From Candidatus Blautia excrementipullorum (GTDB taxonomy: Bacteria; Bacillota; Clostridia; Lachnospirales; Lachnospiraceae), in assembly GCA_019118645.1 (NCBI GenBank), contig DWYN01000110.1:1-64000 (forward strand): a stretch of 64,000 bases of DNA, read 5' to 3'. Position numbers and translations under genes: made by a program. Below are positions 48,490 through 57,919 of this stretch, in pieces (position 1 is the first letter of the stretch; each line of letters opens with the position of its first letter). The notes beneath the pieces were generated by a model. The model did not search any database and was not told the DNA's origin. It worked only from the letters and a program-made list of their open reading frames with translations.

Positions 48490-49032
48490 ATGGGGGAATT
48501 ATTTGACTACAATATTTTGCTGATCGGGTTCATGGGCGCAGGGAAGAGTACTGTGGCGGATTATATGAAAAAGGCTTATTCCATGGATGTGGTGGAAATG
48601 GATCAGATTATTGCAGAAAGACAGGGACTGAGCATTTCCGAAATATTTGAAAAATATGGAGAAGAATTTTTCCGTGATCTGGAAACAGCCCTTCTGGTGG
48701 AAATGCAGTCCAGAAAAAATGTGGTGATTTCCTGCGGCGGGGGAGTACCTATGCGTGAGCGCAATGTAAAAGAAATGAAAAAAAACGGCCGGGTCGTTCT
48801 CCTTACAGCGAAGCCGGAGACGATTCTGGAGCGAGTGAAAGACGACCACAACCGTCCCCTTCTGGAGGGAAAGAAAAACGTAGAATATATTGCGGAGCTG
48901 ATGGAAAAGCGCAGAGAAAAATATCAGGCAGCAGCGGACCTCATTGTTGAGACGGACGGCAGAACTGCAGAAGAAATCTGCGGAGAGATCATTCGCAAAC
49001 TTCAGGGAAACAAAGAGGAAATGGAAAAGTAA
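48490..49032 (+). CDS. aroK: Shikimate kinase
   Basis: LIGFMGAGKSTVADYM, GEEFFRDLE, ISCGGGVPMRERN; start 48490. Confidence 0.93.
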   Translation: MGELFDYNILLIGFMGAGKSTVADYMKKAYSMDVVEMDQIIAERQGLSISEIFEKYGEEFFRDLETALLVEMQSRKNVVISCGGGVPMRERNVKEMKKNGRVVLLTAKPETILERVKDDHNRPLLEGKKNVEYIAELMEKRREKYQAAADLIVETDGRTAEEICGEIIRKLQGNKEEMEK

Positions 49033-49046
49033 GGAGGAAAGCAGAA

Positions 49047-49928
49047 ATGGAACAGAGAATTAAAGGAACTACAGGTTTGATGGGGCTGATCGGAAGCCCG
49101 GTAGGCCATTCCGGATCACCGGAAATGTATAATTTCAGTTTTCGGTATCACCATCTGGATTACGCATACCTGGCATTTGATATAAAAGAAGACCAGGTAA
49201 AAGAGGCACTGGATGCAGTCCGTTTGTTTCATATGAGAGGCTGCAACGTAACAATGCCGTGTAAAAATGAAGCGGCCAGATATATGGATGAACTGTCTCC
49301 GGCAGCCAGGATTGTTGGCGCGGTCAATACGATTGTAAATGAAAACGGCCGGTTGATCGGGCATATCACTGACGGGACAGGCTTTGTAAGGAATCTGAAG
49401 GAGCATGGAGTGGAAGTAAAAGACAAAAAAATGGTTGTGCTTGGTGCCGGAGGGGCGGCAACGGCAATTCAGGTGCAGTGCGCACTGGACGGAGCCCGGG
49501 CGATTTCTATTTTTAATCCGAATGATCCATTTCTGGACCGGGCAAAATCTACAGCGGAAAAATTAGGAAAAGAAAGACCGGAATGCAGGGTTCAGGTATT
49601 TTGTCTGGAGGATCAGGAAAAGTTCAAGGCAGAAATTGCAGAGGCAGATATCCTGGTGAATGGTACTCTGGCTGGAATGAAGCCCCACGATGATGTTTCT
49701 CCGGTGCCGGATACCTCTGTATTCCGGCCGGGGCTTGTGGTGGCTGATGTGGTGTATAATCCAGAGGAGACGAAACTGCTTCGGGAGGCAAAGGAAGCTG
49801 GCTGCAAAACAGTAGGAGGCAAGGGAATGCTTCTGTGGCAGGGAGCCGCGGCATATAAGCTCTATACCGGGCTGGAGATGCCGACCGAAGAATATCAGAA
49901 ATTTCAGGAAGAGAATGCGGAAAAATAA
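49047..49928 (+). CDS. aroE: Shikimate dehydrogenase
   Basis: GLIGSPVGHSGSPEMYN, NVTMPCK, GAVNTIVNENGRLIGHITDGTGF, LGAGGAATA. Confidence 0.95.
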   Translation: MEQRIKGTTGLMGLIGSPVGHSGSPEMYNFSFRYHHLDYAYLAFDIKEDQVKEALDAVRLFHMRGCNVTMPCKNEAARYMDELSPAARIVGAVNTIVNENGRLIGHITDGTGFVRNLKEHGVEVKDKKMVVLGAGGAATAIQVQCALDGARAISIFNPNDPFLDRAKSTAEKLGKERPECRVQVFCLEDQEKFKAEIAEADILVNGTLAGMKPHDDVSPVPDTSVFRPGLVVADVVYNPEETKLLREAKEAGCKTVGGKGMLLWQGAAAYKLYTGLEMPTEEYQKFQEENAEK

Positions 49929-49975
49929 AGGAAAGCTTTGGCAGATAAAAGGACAGAATTTAGGATTCATAAAAA

Positions 49976-50020
49976 TAACGGGGAATACAGAAACAAAAGC
50001 TGTATTCCCCGCCTTTATGT
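49976..50020 (+). terminator. Terminator between convergent aroE and dapF
   Basis: CGGGGAATACAG ... CTGTATTCCCCG followed by CCTTT. Confidence 0.65.
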
Positions 50021-50029
50021 ATCTAGCTG

Positions 50030-50884
50030 TCACCTGCCAAGAAAAGAAAGGTCAATCTCTCCCTCAAAAACAGTAACAGCAGGGCCTGTCATGTAAACCA
50101 GATCTTCCTGGCGATTCCACAGAATCTGAAGTTCCCCACCCAGAAGTTTGACTGTTACCGGCGTATCTTCCTCTACCAGACCGTTCAGCGTGGAGGCCAC
50201 AGCCACAGCGCAGGCGCCGGTGCCGCAGGCGAGTGTTTCTCCTGCTCCGCGCTCCCATACACGCATTTGAAGGGTGTGACGGTCGATTACCTTTACAAAC
50301 TCTGTATTAATCCGGTCCGGAAAGGCAATATGGTTTTCAAACCGGGGCCCAAGGGTTCCGATATCCAGAGAATCAAGATCGTCCATATATACAATCGCAT
50401 GAGGATTCCCCATGGAAACGGCGGTAATAAGGTAAGTCTGTCCGTTTACCTCCAGGGGCTGATTGATCACCTGCTCCGTATCAGCGACAACAGGAATCTG
50501 ATTCGCCATGAGAATAGGTGATCCCATATTCACTTCCACTTTGTTTACCTTTCCGTTTTTGACTGTCAGGGAAAGATACTTGATTCCGCTTTTGGTGTCT
50601 ACACTGATATTTTTCTTTTTTACAATTCCATGATCATAGACATATTTGGCCACACAGCGGATTCCGTTGCCGCACATGGCGCCCTGAGAGCCGTCCAGAT
50701 TGTACATTTCCATCTCGCAGTCCGCCACATCCGAAGGCTTAATCAAAATCAGCCCGTCAGATCCTATTCCAAAGTGACGGTCGCTGACAAACTTGGCTAC
50801 AGCAGAAGGATCGTGAACGGTTTCCTCAAAACAGTTCACATATACGTAATCGTTTCCGATACCCTGCATTTTTGTAAATTTCAT
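50030..50884 (-). CDS. dapF: Diaminopimelate epimerase
   Basis: MKFTKMQGIGNDYVYVNCF, CGNGIRCVAKYVYDHG, ERGAGETLACGTGACA; likely start 50884. Confidence 0.95.
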   Translation of the reverse strand: MKFTKMQGIGNDYVYVNCFEETVHDPSAVAKFVSDRHFGIGSDGLILIKPSDVADCEMEMYNLDGSQGAMCGNGIRCVAKYVYDHGIVKKKNISVDTKSGIKYLSLTVKNGKVNKVEVNMGSPILMANQIPVVADTEQVINQPLEVNGQTYLITAVSMGNPHAIVYMDDLDSLDIGTLGPRFENHIAFPDRINTEFVKVIDRHTLQMRVWERGAGETLACGTGACAVAVASTLNGLVEEDTPVTVKLLGGELQILWNRQEDLVYMTGPAVTVFEGEIDLSFLGR

Positions 50885-51026
50885 AGATAGTTCAAGTCCT
50901 CCTCGTTTATTTATACTCCTTACAGCCAAAAGTATATAAGCAAAATGTTATGGTTCTGTGAAATCCATATAAAAATTATAGGAATATTTTTATACAGAAG
51001 CCGGAAAGCTGCGGCGCGGCCCTGGC

Positions 51027-52295
51027 TCAGGGGAGAAGACGGTATATTTCCGGAAATGGTTCCAGACTTCTTTTAAGAATTCCGGTTACCTGGGCTATGA
51101 GGATGCCATAGTTGGTTATTGGAACATGCTGGTCCTGACAGCAGGCGATCCGGTATTTCATTTCCCTTTCGTTGAGCATGCAGCCTCCGCAGTGTACCAC
51201 CAGTTTAAATTCACTGACATCGTCAGGGAATTCTGTTCCGGAGGTAAAGACAAATTCCGGCTGCTTTCCTGTATACTGGCGGATCCAGTTGGGTATCTTG
51301 AAGGTACCGATATCATCGCACTGACGGTGATGGGTGCATCCTTCCGCAATCAGAATCTTGTCGCCGTCCTGGATGTGCTGAAGAGCTGCGGCTCCTTCTG
51401 CCGCTGTTTTCAGATCGCCTTTATAACGGGCAAACAGAATGGAGAAAGAAGTCAGAGGAATATCCTTCGGCGTATCCCGGGACACCCGGGCAAAAGCCTG
51501 GCTGTCTGTAACAACGAGACGGGGACGGATGCCTTTGCTTAAAAGATTCGATAAAGCGTCCTTCAGTTCCGTATCCCGGACTGCCAGAGAAAGCCCTCCG
51601 TGCTCCAGAATATCCCGGATCGTCTGCTGCTGAGGAAGAATCAGTCTTCCTTTGGGCGCAGCCTTATCAATGGGAACCACCAGTATGATAAGATCAAGAG
51701 GGGACATCAGATCGCCGATGAGAGGATATTGGTGGGTATCCTCCGGCTTCAGCGAAGCGATCAGTTTCTTCAGTTCGTAAATATTGGTTTTTTCTGCTGC
51801 ACTGACACAGATGGTATGAGAAGCTGATCCTTTGCCGTCTCCCTGTTTTGAGAGACAGTCCGGTGTCTGGCCCGCAATGGCATCCATCTGTTCTTTTGAA
51901 ATCAAATCACATTTATTATAAACCACGACATAGGGAATTCCTTTTGCCTGGAATTTTTTAATCAAAGCTTCTTCCGGCTCGCCTTTTCCTGTGGTACTGT
52001 CCACGATAAGAACGGCAATATCCGTTTTGTTCAGTACCTGATAGCTTTTTTTTACTCTCAGAGCGCCTAGCTCGCCTTCATCGTCAATGCCGGGAGTATC
52101 GATGACCATTACCGGCCCCAGAGGAAGCAGTTCCATTGTTTTGTACACAGGATCTGTAGTTGTGCCTTTTACATCTGAGACAATTGCCAGATTTTGTCCT
52201 GTTACGGCATTGATAATACTGGACTTACCTGCGTTGCGCCGGCCGAAAAAACTGATATGTACCCGCTCGGAAGCGGGAGTCTGATTCATTCCCAT
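51027..52295 (-). CDS. hydF: [FeFe]-hydrogenase H-cluster maturation GTPase HydF
   Basis: FGRRNAGKSSIINAVTGQ, DTPGIDDEGELG; C-terminal VHCGGCMLNEREMKYRI cluster motif. Confidence 0.94.
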   Translation of the reverse strand: MGMNQTPASERVHISFFGRRNAGKSSIINAVTGQNLAIVSDVKGTTTDPVYKTMELLPLGPVMVIDTPGIDDEGELGALRVKKSYQVLNKTDIAVLIVDSTTGKGEPEEALIKKFQAKGIPYVVVYNKCDLISKEQMDAIAGQTPDCLSKQGDGKGSASHTICVSAAEKTNIYELKKLIASLKPEDTHQYPLIGDLMSPLDLIILVVPIDKAAPKGRLILPQQQTIRDILEHGGLSLAVRDTELKDALSNLLSKGIRPRLVVTDSQAFARVSRDTPKDIPLTSFSILFARYKGDLKTAAEGAAALQHIQDGDKILIAEGCTHHRQCDDIGTFKIPNWIRQYTGKQPEFVFTSGTEFPDDVSEFKLVVHCGGCMLNEREMKYRIACCQDQHVPITNYGILIAQVTGILKRSLEPFPEIYRLLP

Positions 52296-52418
52296 ATATT
52301 TCACTCCTGACTGCAGCATAAACACGAAAGCTGTTTTGCTGATATAGATATTCTGAAAACAGTAAGTAACTATTTATATTATAAAAAAATATTCGGTGTT
52401 CTTCAAGTGGATAAAGCT

Positions 52419-52447
52419 TTGACAGGGAACTGTATTTTCTGTATTAT
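52419..52447 (+). promoter_or_regulatory. Strong consensus promoter upstream of kinase-associated ORF
   Basis: TTGACA - 17 bp - TATTAT. Confidence 0.75.
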
Positions 52448-52470
52448 GAAATAAATAAGGCGTTGCCGGC

Positions 52471-53589
52471 GTGGAGGATCCTATGGAAGAGAAAGCAGAA
52501 TTTGACAGAATAGAAGAGCTTCTGGAAAGCAAAATGGAATACTGGAGTTTTTCCGGGCTGCTGCAGAAAGTTTATAATGGGACGGAACCTGTTCAGAAAA
52601 GACTTTCCGATAAACTTTCAGAATATGACGGAGAAAAAAACAGGACGGCAGTGGAACGGAAAGTAAGGAACTGGCTTCACGACAGGAATATCCCTCAGAA
52701 AAGAGAAGAGCTTTTTAAGATCTGTTTCGCACTGGATCTGGATGAGGAGAAAACCAATTCCGTGCTGGGCGTTACGGCAGAAAACGGAATCCATTACCGC
52801 AATCCCAGAGAAGTTATTTATGCCTACTGCCTGCGCAGCGGCAGAGATTATCCAGAGGCGCAGAGGCTTGAGGAAAAACTCTGGAAAAAGAAATACGGGG
52901 ATCTTCCGGACCGGCGAAATATGACGGAATCGAAAAAGGAGGAGCTGCCGATGACGTTTTCTGTCAGGAATGATTTCAAACGTGTGCAGACCGAAAAAGA
53001 ACTGGAGGCATTTCTGGAGAAACGCAGAGAGAGCTTTGGGTATTTCCGCAATACCGCGTACAGAAAATTTGCCAAAATGCTTTCCCGTCTTTCTGTTCCG
53101 GGAGAATCCTGGCAGTATGGAATGCCAAGGGAACAGGATTACAGCGTGGATCAGATTGTAAATTACTATCTGCGCATGGGAGTTCCCTACGATAAAAAAT
53201 CTGAGAAGTACAGCAGAGCGGCGAAGCAGATTAAAAAGAAATGGCCGTCGCCTAAAAGCGTCAGGGAAATTCTTTCCGGAAGGCAGGATGTGGACAGGAA
53301 ATCCTTAATCCTTCTGTATCTTGTAACAGAAACAATAAGCGGTGAAAAAACGGAATCAAAAGACCAGGTGCGGGAGCATATAAACAGGATGAATCTGATG
53401 ATGACGGAATCCGGGATGCCTGTTCTGAATCCCCACAGTCCGTTTGATTATCTGATTCTGCAGGCTGTGAATGTCACAGACGACAATGAATATCCGGAAT
53501 TCAGGCTGGAGAGGATGCTTCACCGCATTTTTCATAAAAAGACGAACGTCGCTTATATCGCAGAGACAGAACGAAGAGACCCGGTGTGA
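52471..53589 (+). CDS. Hypothetical protein preceding Ser/Thr kinase genes; possible HTH-like regulator
   Basis: 372 aa; NWLHDRNIPQKREELFKICFALDLDEEKTNSVLG segment is HTH-like; no firm family seen. Confidence 0.6.
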   Translation: MEDPMEEKAEFDRIEELLESKMEYWSFSGLLQKVYNGTEPVQKRLSDKLSEYDGEKNRTAVERKVRNWLHDRNIPQKREELFKICFALDLDEEKTNSVLGVTAENGIHYRNPREVIYAYCLRSGRDYPEAQRLEEKLWKKKYGDLPDRRNMTESKKEELPMTFSVRNDFKRVQTEKELEAFLEKRRESFGYFRNTAYRKFAKMLSRLSVPGESWQYGMPREQDYSVDQIVNYYLRMGVPYDKKSEKYSRAAKQIKKKWPSPKSVREILSGRQDVDRKSLILLYLVTETISGEKTESKDQVREHINRMNLMMTESGMPVLNPHSPFDYLILQAVNVTDDNEYPEFRLERMLHRIFHKKTNVAYIAETERRDPV

Positions 53590-53714
53590 GGAAAAATTTC
53601 CCGTACCGGGATTTTTTTAGATGCGGAAAAAAGTTGCCGTACAAAAAGCAGGGGCCGGGTATAATAAAACTATTATTCTTTTGCCGGAAAAACGGTAAGC
53701 AGGAGGAAACGCAT

Positions 53715-55607
53715 ATGGATGAGAGAAAATATCTGCCTGAGAATTACGCTCTGAAGAGCCGGAACAGGATTTATTATATTGACCATTATATCGGCGGAGG
53801 TTCCAATTCCGTTGTTTATCAGGCGTGGTACAGAGATACACTGATGCCTGAGCATATACATACGGTTCTGGTAAAAGAACTTTATCCTTTTGACGGATAC
53901 CATGAGATAACCAGGGACGAGACTATGGCTCTGGCAGTACCGGAAGGGTCAAGGCAGTTTTTTGAAGAACATAAAGCCAGTTTCCTTCTGGGAAACCAGG
54001 CGCATCTGATGCTTTCTTCGGAAGCGAGGGGACATATTGCGGAAAATCTTGATTCCTTCGAGATGAATCATACGCTTTATACGGTGCTGACGGCGCGCGG
54101 AGGAGATGTGTTGTCCAGAATGAAGGAACTGAGTCATTTTCCGACGCTGACAGACGCGGCGGACTGCTTTCGGAGTTTATTGCAGGCTCTGAGACCTTTT
54201 CACAATCACAGACTGCTTCATCTGGATATCAGCCCGGACAATATATTTCTGCTTTCTCCGGACGAAGAAGGGGGCTTTCCCACAGAGGTTCTTCTGTTGG
54301 ATTTCAACAGCGTATATTCCATGGACAAAAAACTGCTGAACGAGTGTCAGTATTATCTGGGAAAGAGTCCTTATATGGCGCCGGAAGTGATCCTTCATCA
54401 GGAGGAAGCTCTGGGCCCCTGGACGGATATCTATTCGGCCTGTGCAGTCTTTTATGAGATCCTTTCAGGGGAAAAACTGCCGGAAGACAGGGAGCTTCTG
54501 GATACGGAGGAGCTTCTCTCCCCATATTCCGGGATCCTGCTCCATGAGAAGGAAAGCGCGGCAAAAAGGGTGAACAGTATCCTGAAGAAAGGTCTGGAGG
54601 TTCTTCCTGCTTTGAGATATCAGAATGTGCCGGAAATCCTGGAGGATCTTCAGGAACTGCAGGATATTCTCCGGGGAGCCTTAAGGATACGGATGAGCGA
54701 GGAAGGAGGCCGGCAGCCGGAAGAAGAGAGACGGCCTCCCCGTCCCGCCAGATGGAAAAGAACGGCTGCGGCGGTTGTATTCATGGGAATCGGAGCGGCC
54801 ATCGCAGTTCCGGCGACTATGCAGTATCTGAATCAGCCCTTGGAGAATACCGAGCTGGATCTGACACATTTCCCTCTGGAAACAGATGATTCCGTTGTTC
54901 TGACAGAGCATGACGTCAGGTATCCCCTGAAAGACGGAATCCTGACTTTACAGGTCAAAGCAGAATCTGCGGTGCGGGCCATGCTGAAAGACTATCGTCA
55001 CGAAAGGGACGAGAGTGAAATATTTGAGACATACTCTATTTTTACGTTCTACAGTGGGAAAGGGGATAAAAGAGGATGGCAGTACGCGGGACTGACATAT
55101 GACTTTTTTGATACGGAAGATAACCGGATGCATATGGTGCTGCCTTTTCAGGATACCAACGATTTTGATCTGGATTATATCGGCGTTGTTTTTCAGAATT
55201 TTAACTATACGGAAACCGCAGCGATCCTGGATATCGAAACCTGCCGCCTCACAGACGGCGATGGGAACAGTTATGAGATTACAGATCTGATCGGAAGCCA
55301 TCTTCTGTTTTTTGACGAGGAACATTTCCAGCAGAACCTGATCACCATGCAGAGTCAGGATTTTGTGACTACTTTTGAGGATATAAAGGGAGGAGAGCTG
55401 GTGGTGGACGCGGCGGTCTGCTTTCTGGAGCCTGTTATGGATGTAAAATGGGAAAGCGAGGATCCGAAGATCGCCTCCGTGGATAACCGGGGACGGATTA
55501 AAGGAGTGAGCCAGGGATGGACAAGGCTCACCGGAACGTTTACAGATAAGAATACAGGAGAGACAAGAACGACACAGATGATGGTGAATGTTACGGCGCA
55601 GCCGTGA
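53715..55607 (+). CDS. Membrane-anchored Ser/Thr protein kinase-like protein with Big_2-like C-terminal domain
   Basis: Gly loop IGGGSNSVVY, VLVKE Lys, HLDISPDNIFL catalytic loop, LLDFNSV (DFN for DFG), SPYMAPE; TM AAAVVFMGIGAAIAVPA; VKWESEDPKIASVDNRGRIKGVSQGWT. Confidence 0.85.
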   Translation: MDERKYLPENYALKSRNRIYYIDHYIGGGSNSVVYQAWYRDTLMPEHIHTVLVKELYPFDGYHEITRDETMALAVPEGSRQFFEEHKASFLLGNQAHLMLSSEARGHIAENLDSFEMNHTLYTVLTARGGDVLSRMKELSHFPTLTDAADCFRSLLQALRPFHNHRLLHLDISPDNIFLLSPDEEGGFPTEVLLLDFNSVYSMDKKLLNECQYYLGKSPYMAPEVILHQEEALGPWTDIYSACAVFYEILSGEKLPEDRELLDTEELLSPYSGILLHEKESAAKRVNSILKKGLEVLPALRYQNVPEILEDLQELQDILRGALRIRMSEEGGRQPEEERRPPRPARWKRTAAAVVFMGIGAAIAVPATMQYLNQPLENTELDLTHFPLETDDSVVLTEHDVRYPLKDGILTLQVKAESAVRAMLKDYRHERDESEIFETYSIFTFYSGKGDKRGWQYAGLTYDFFDTEDNRMHMVLPFQDTNDFDLDYIGVVFQNFNYTETAAILDIETCRLTDGDGNSYEITDLIGSHLLFFDEEHFQQNLITMQSQDFVTTFEDIKGGELVVDAAVCFLEPVMDVKWESEDPKIASVDNRGRIKGVSQGWTRLTGTFTDKNTGETRTTQMMVNVTAQP

Positions 55608-55618
55608 GTTTTGCCGCA

Positions 55619-55656
55619 GATACAGCCGGAACAGGGAATGCTGTTCCGGCTGTATC
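55619..55656 (+). terminator. Perfect 16-bp stem inverted repeat after kinase 1, likely terminator
   Basis: GATACAGCCGGAACAG GGAATG CTGTTCCGGCTGTATC TGTTTC. Confidence 0.65.
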
Positions 55657-55749
55657 TGTTTCACGGAAGATTCTTCGTATATATGAAGAACAGAAGTTGT
55701 CTGACTTATAAATAAACGGAAAAAAGATGCCGGATGTTAAAAATAAGAA

Positions 55750-55758
55750 TGATATAAT
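55750..55758 (+). promoter_or_regulatory. Extended -10 promoter for kinase 2 operon
   Basis: TGATATAAT (TGnTATAAT); no clear -35. Confidence 0.45.
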
Positions 55759-55824
55759 AATGCAACATTAAAGAGATATTGCAATTTTTTCTGCCTGTCC
55801 GGAAAAAGAAAGAAAGGAGACAGA

Positions 55825-57861
55825 ATGAGCGAAAAGAGATGTATTAATTGCATGAAAATAATTCCTCCGGGAACGGAAAAATGTCCTTATTGCGGATTCG
55901 AAGAGGAGTATTATCAGGCGGAGGTATATCAGCTTCCCATCGGTTCCGTACTGGAGGAACGCTATCAGATCGGCAGGGTGATCGGCGAGGGCGGCTTTGG
56001 CGTTACCTATATCGGATGGGATAATAAATTTAACCAGACGGTCGCCGTAAAAGAATTTTACATAAAAGGGATCGTGAGTCGCTTTAACACAGTTTCCTAT
56101 TCGCTTACCTTACATAAAAAGAGCGACGAGGAGCAGTATCAGAAATCGCTGTTTAAGGTGGAGCAGGAGGCGAAGATTCTGAAACAGTTTGCCTCCTGCC
56201 CGGGAATCGTCCGGGTGGAGGATTTTTTCCGGGCGAATAATACGGTATATATTGTAATGGAATATGTGGAAGGCCTGAGTCTCCGGGAATACTGCAAACA
56301 GAACAGAGGGAGACTGGACGGCGGCGCCTGTCTGGAAATGTTCCGTTCTCTTATCGAGGCTTTGTATGAGGTGCACAAGCGAAAGATCATCCACCGGGAT
56401 ATCAGTCCGGATAATATCATGGTGCAGAAGGATGGAACACTGAAACTGCTGGATTTCGGCTCCGCCCGTTCCACGGACTACTCTACAACGTCTGTTACCG
56501 TAAAATATGGATATGCTCCGCTGGAACAGTATCACGCGGATGAAAGGAATCAGGGCCCGTGGATAGACGTTTACGCTCTTTGCGCCAGCATATACTACTG
56601 TCTCACCGGAAACCAGATGCAGGATTCCCAGCTCCGCCGTCCGGAAGAAGATATCTGGACAGACGCCGGAGAGTTTAAGCTTTCAAGAACAGAGAGGGAG
56701 ACTCTGCGTAAGGGACTGCAGTTGGATTACCGGGAACGCCTCCAGTCTATGGACGAATTATATTTCGGCCTGTATGGAAAACATCTGGATAAAAGCCAGA
56801 CAGAACCCCGCAGGGAAAATCAGCGGAAGGGAGTTTCTGAAAAGAAAAAAATATCTCACGGGAAAGAAAAGATTTCCCCGAAGAATAAAATGAAAAAGAA
56901 GCCGGAAAAATCCGGTGGGAAATGGGTAAAGCGGATTGTTCCGGCAGCTCTGGTTCTTATCCTTTCAGGAACAGCCCTGTACCTGGTTCTCCACAGAAAT
57001 GATACGGAAGGCAGCGCCGTGAAAAATACAGAAGAGACGGAAGAACTGACTACATGGGCGCGCATGGATGAGACGGAAGAAACAGGAGATACCGACGGAA
57101 CGGAAGAGACAGAAGAGACAGGGGATACCGGCGGAACGGAAGAGACAGAAGGGACAGAGAATTCCGGAGTAATGGAAGAGACGAAAGGCGCGGAAGAACC
57201 GCCGGAAGAAGGGACTGACGGAGAGCCGGAGGCAGAGCAGATATTTGACTCTCAGGAGATAATACGAATAAGCCGGTTGAATGATAAACAATACAAAGAG
57301 ACACAGATAGCGTCCAGTAAACAAAATGATGCGGAAACAGACAGTATGTCCTGGACAGACGAAGAAGGCAACGTTTATACTGCCGAAAAGCAAAAAAACG
57401 GAAGGCCGGACGGTCAGGGAACCTGCAGTTATGCCAATGGAGATTATTTTGTAGGTCAATGGGTGAATGGTGAAAAATATGACGGCACGTTTCAAATGGC
57501 AGACGGCACCATATATGAGGGCGCCTGGGGAGAGAACGGTTATGCCGAGAGCGGTACGATCTACTATACCGATGGAAGTGTTTATCAAGGAAAATGTCTG
57601 TATACAGCGTCCGGTGAGTTAAAGCCGGATATGTCCGGCTTATGGTATTTCTCCCGGAATGACTCCCAGAGAAGAGAGAGCTTTCAAGGAGAAGATTTTC
57701 ATCTTTGGGGGCATCTGGGGTTAGAAAATGAGATTGCCGGTACCCTGTATTACACAGACGGGACTACAGAAACCGGGAAATGGAAGCTTGCGGAGCCGGG
57801 AAATCAGGAGAATCTGTCTGTGACTGAGCTTATGAGCGGTCCATGGACGAAAATATCTTAG
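55825..57861 (+). CDS. Ser/Thr protein kinase with N-terminal zinc ribbon, TM segment and C-terminal MORN repeats
   Basis: CINCMKIIPPGTEKCPYCGF; GEGGFGVTYIGWD, AVKEF, IHRDISPDNIMV, LLDFGSAR; TM IVPAALVLILSGTALYLVL; MORN-like YANGDYFVGQWVNGEKYDGTFQMADGTIYEGAW. Confidence 0.92.
   Translation: MSEKRCINCMKIIPPGTEKCPYCGFEEEYYQAEVYQLPIGSVLEERYQIGRVIGEGGFGVTYIGWDNKFNQTVAVKEFYIKGIVSRFNTVSYSLTLHKKSDEEQYQKSLFKVEQEAKILKQFASCPGIVRVEDFFRANNTVYIVMEYVEGLSLREYCKQNRGRLDGGACLEMFRSLIEALYEVHKRKIIHRDISPDNIMVQKDGTLKLLDFGSARSTDYSTTSVTVKYGYAPLEQYHADERNQGPWIDVYALCASIYYCLTGNQMQDSQLRRPEEDIWTDAGEFKLSRTERETLRKGLQLDYRERLQSMDELYFGLYGKHLDKSQTEPRRENQRKGVSEKKKISHGKEKISPKNKMKKKPEKSGGKWVKRIVPAALVLILSGTALYLVLHRNDTEGSAVKNTEETEELTTWARMDETEETGDTDGTEETEETGDTGGTEETEGTENSGVMEETKGAEEPPEEGTDGEPEAEQIFDSQEIIRISRLNDKQYKETQIASSKQNDAETDSMSWTDEEGNVYTAEKQKNGRPDGQGTCSYANGDYFVGQWVNGEKYDGTFQMADGTIYEGAWGENGYAESGTIYYTDGSVYQGKCLYTASGELKPDMSGLWYFSRNDSQRRESFQGEDFHLWGHLGLENEIAGTLYYTDGTTETGKWKLAEPGNQENLSVTELMSGPWTKIS
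57082..57152 (+). repeat. Two 36-bp period in-frame tandem copies in kinase 2 linker
   Basis: ACAGGAGATACCGACGGAACGGAAGAGACAGAAGA / ACAGGGGATACCGGCGGAACGGAAGAGACAGAAGG, encoding TGDTxGTEETE units. Confidence 0.85.
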
Positions 57862-57919
57862 GATTTCTGAATGAGGATCCATATACGGAAGAAATACAGA
57901 CACAAGGAGATCATACATA

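Noticed and set aside
57070-57163. Short tandem repeats considered as a CRISPR or mobile repeat
   Set aside because: In-frame 36-bp protein-coding duplication with no spacers; explained as a linker repeat
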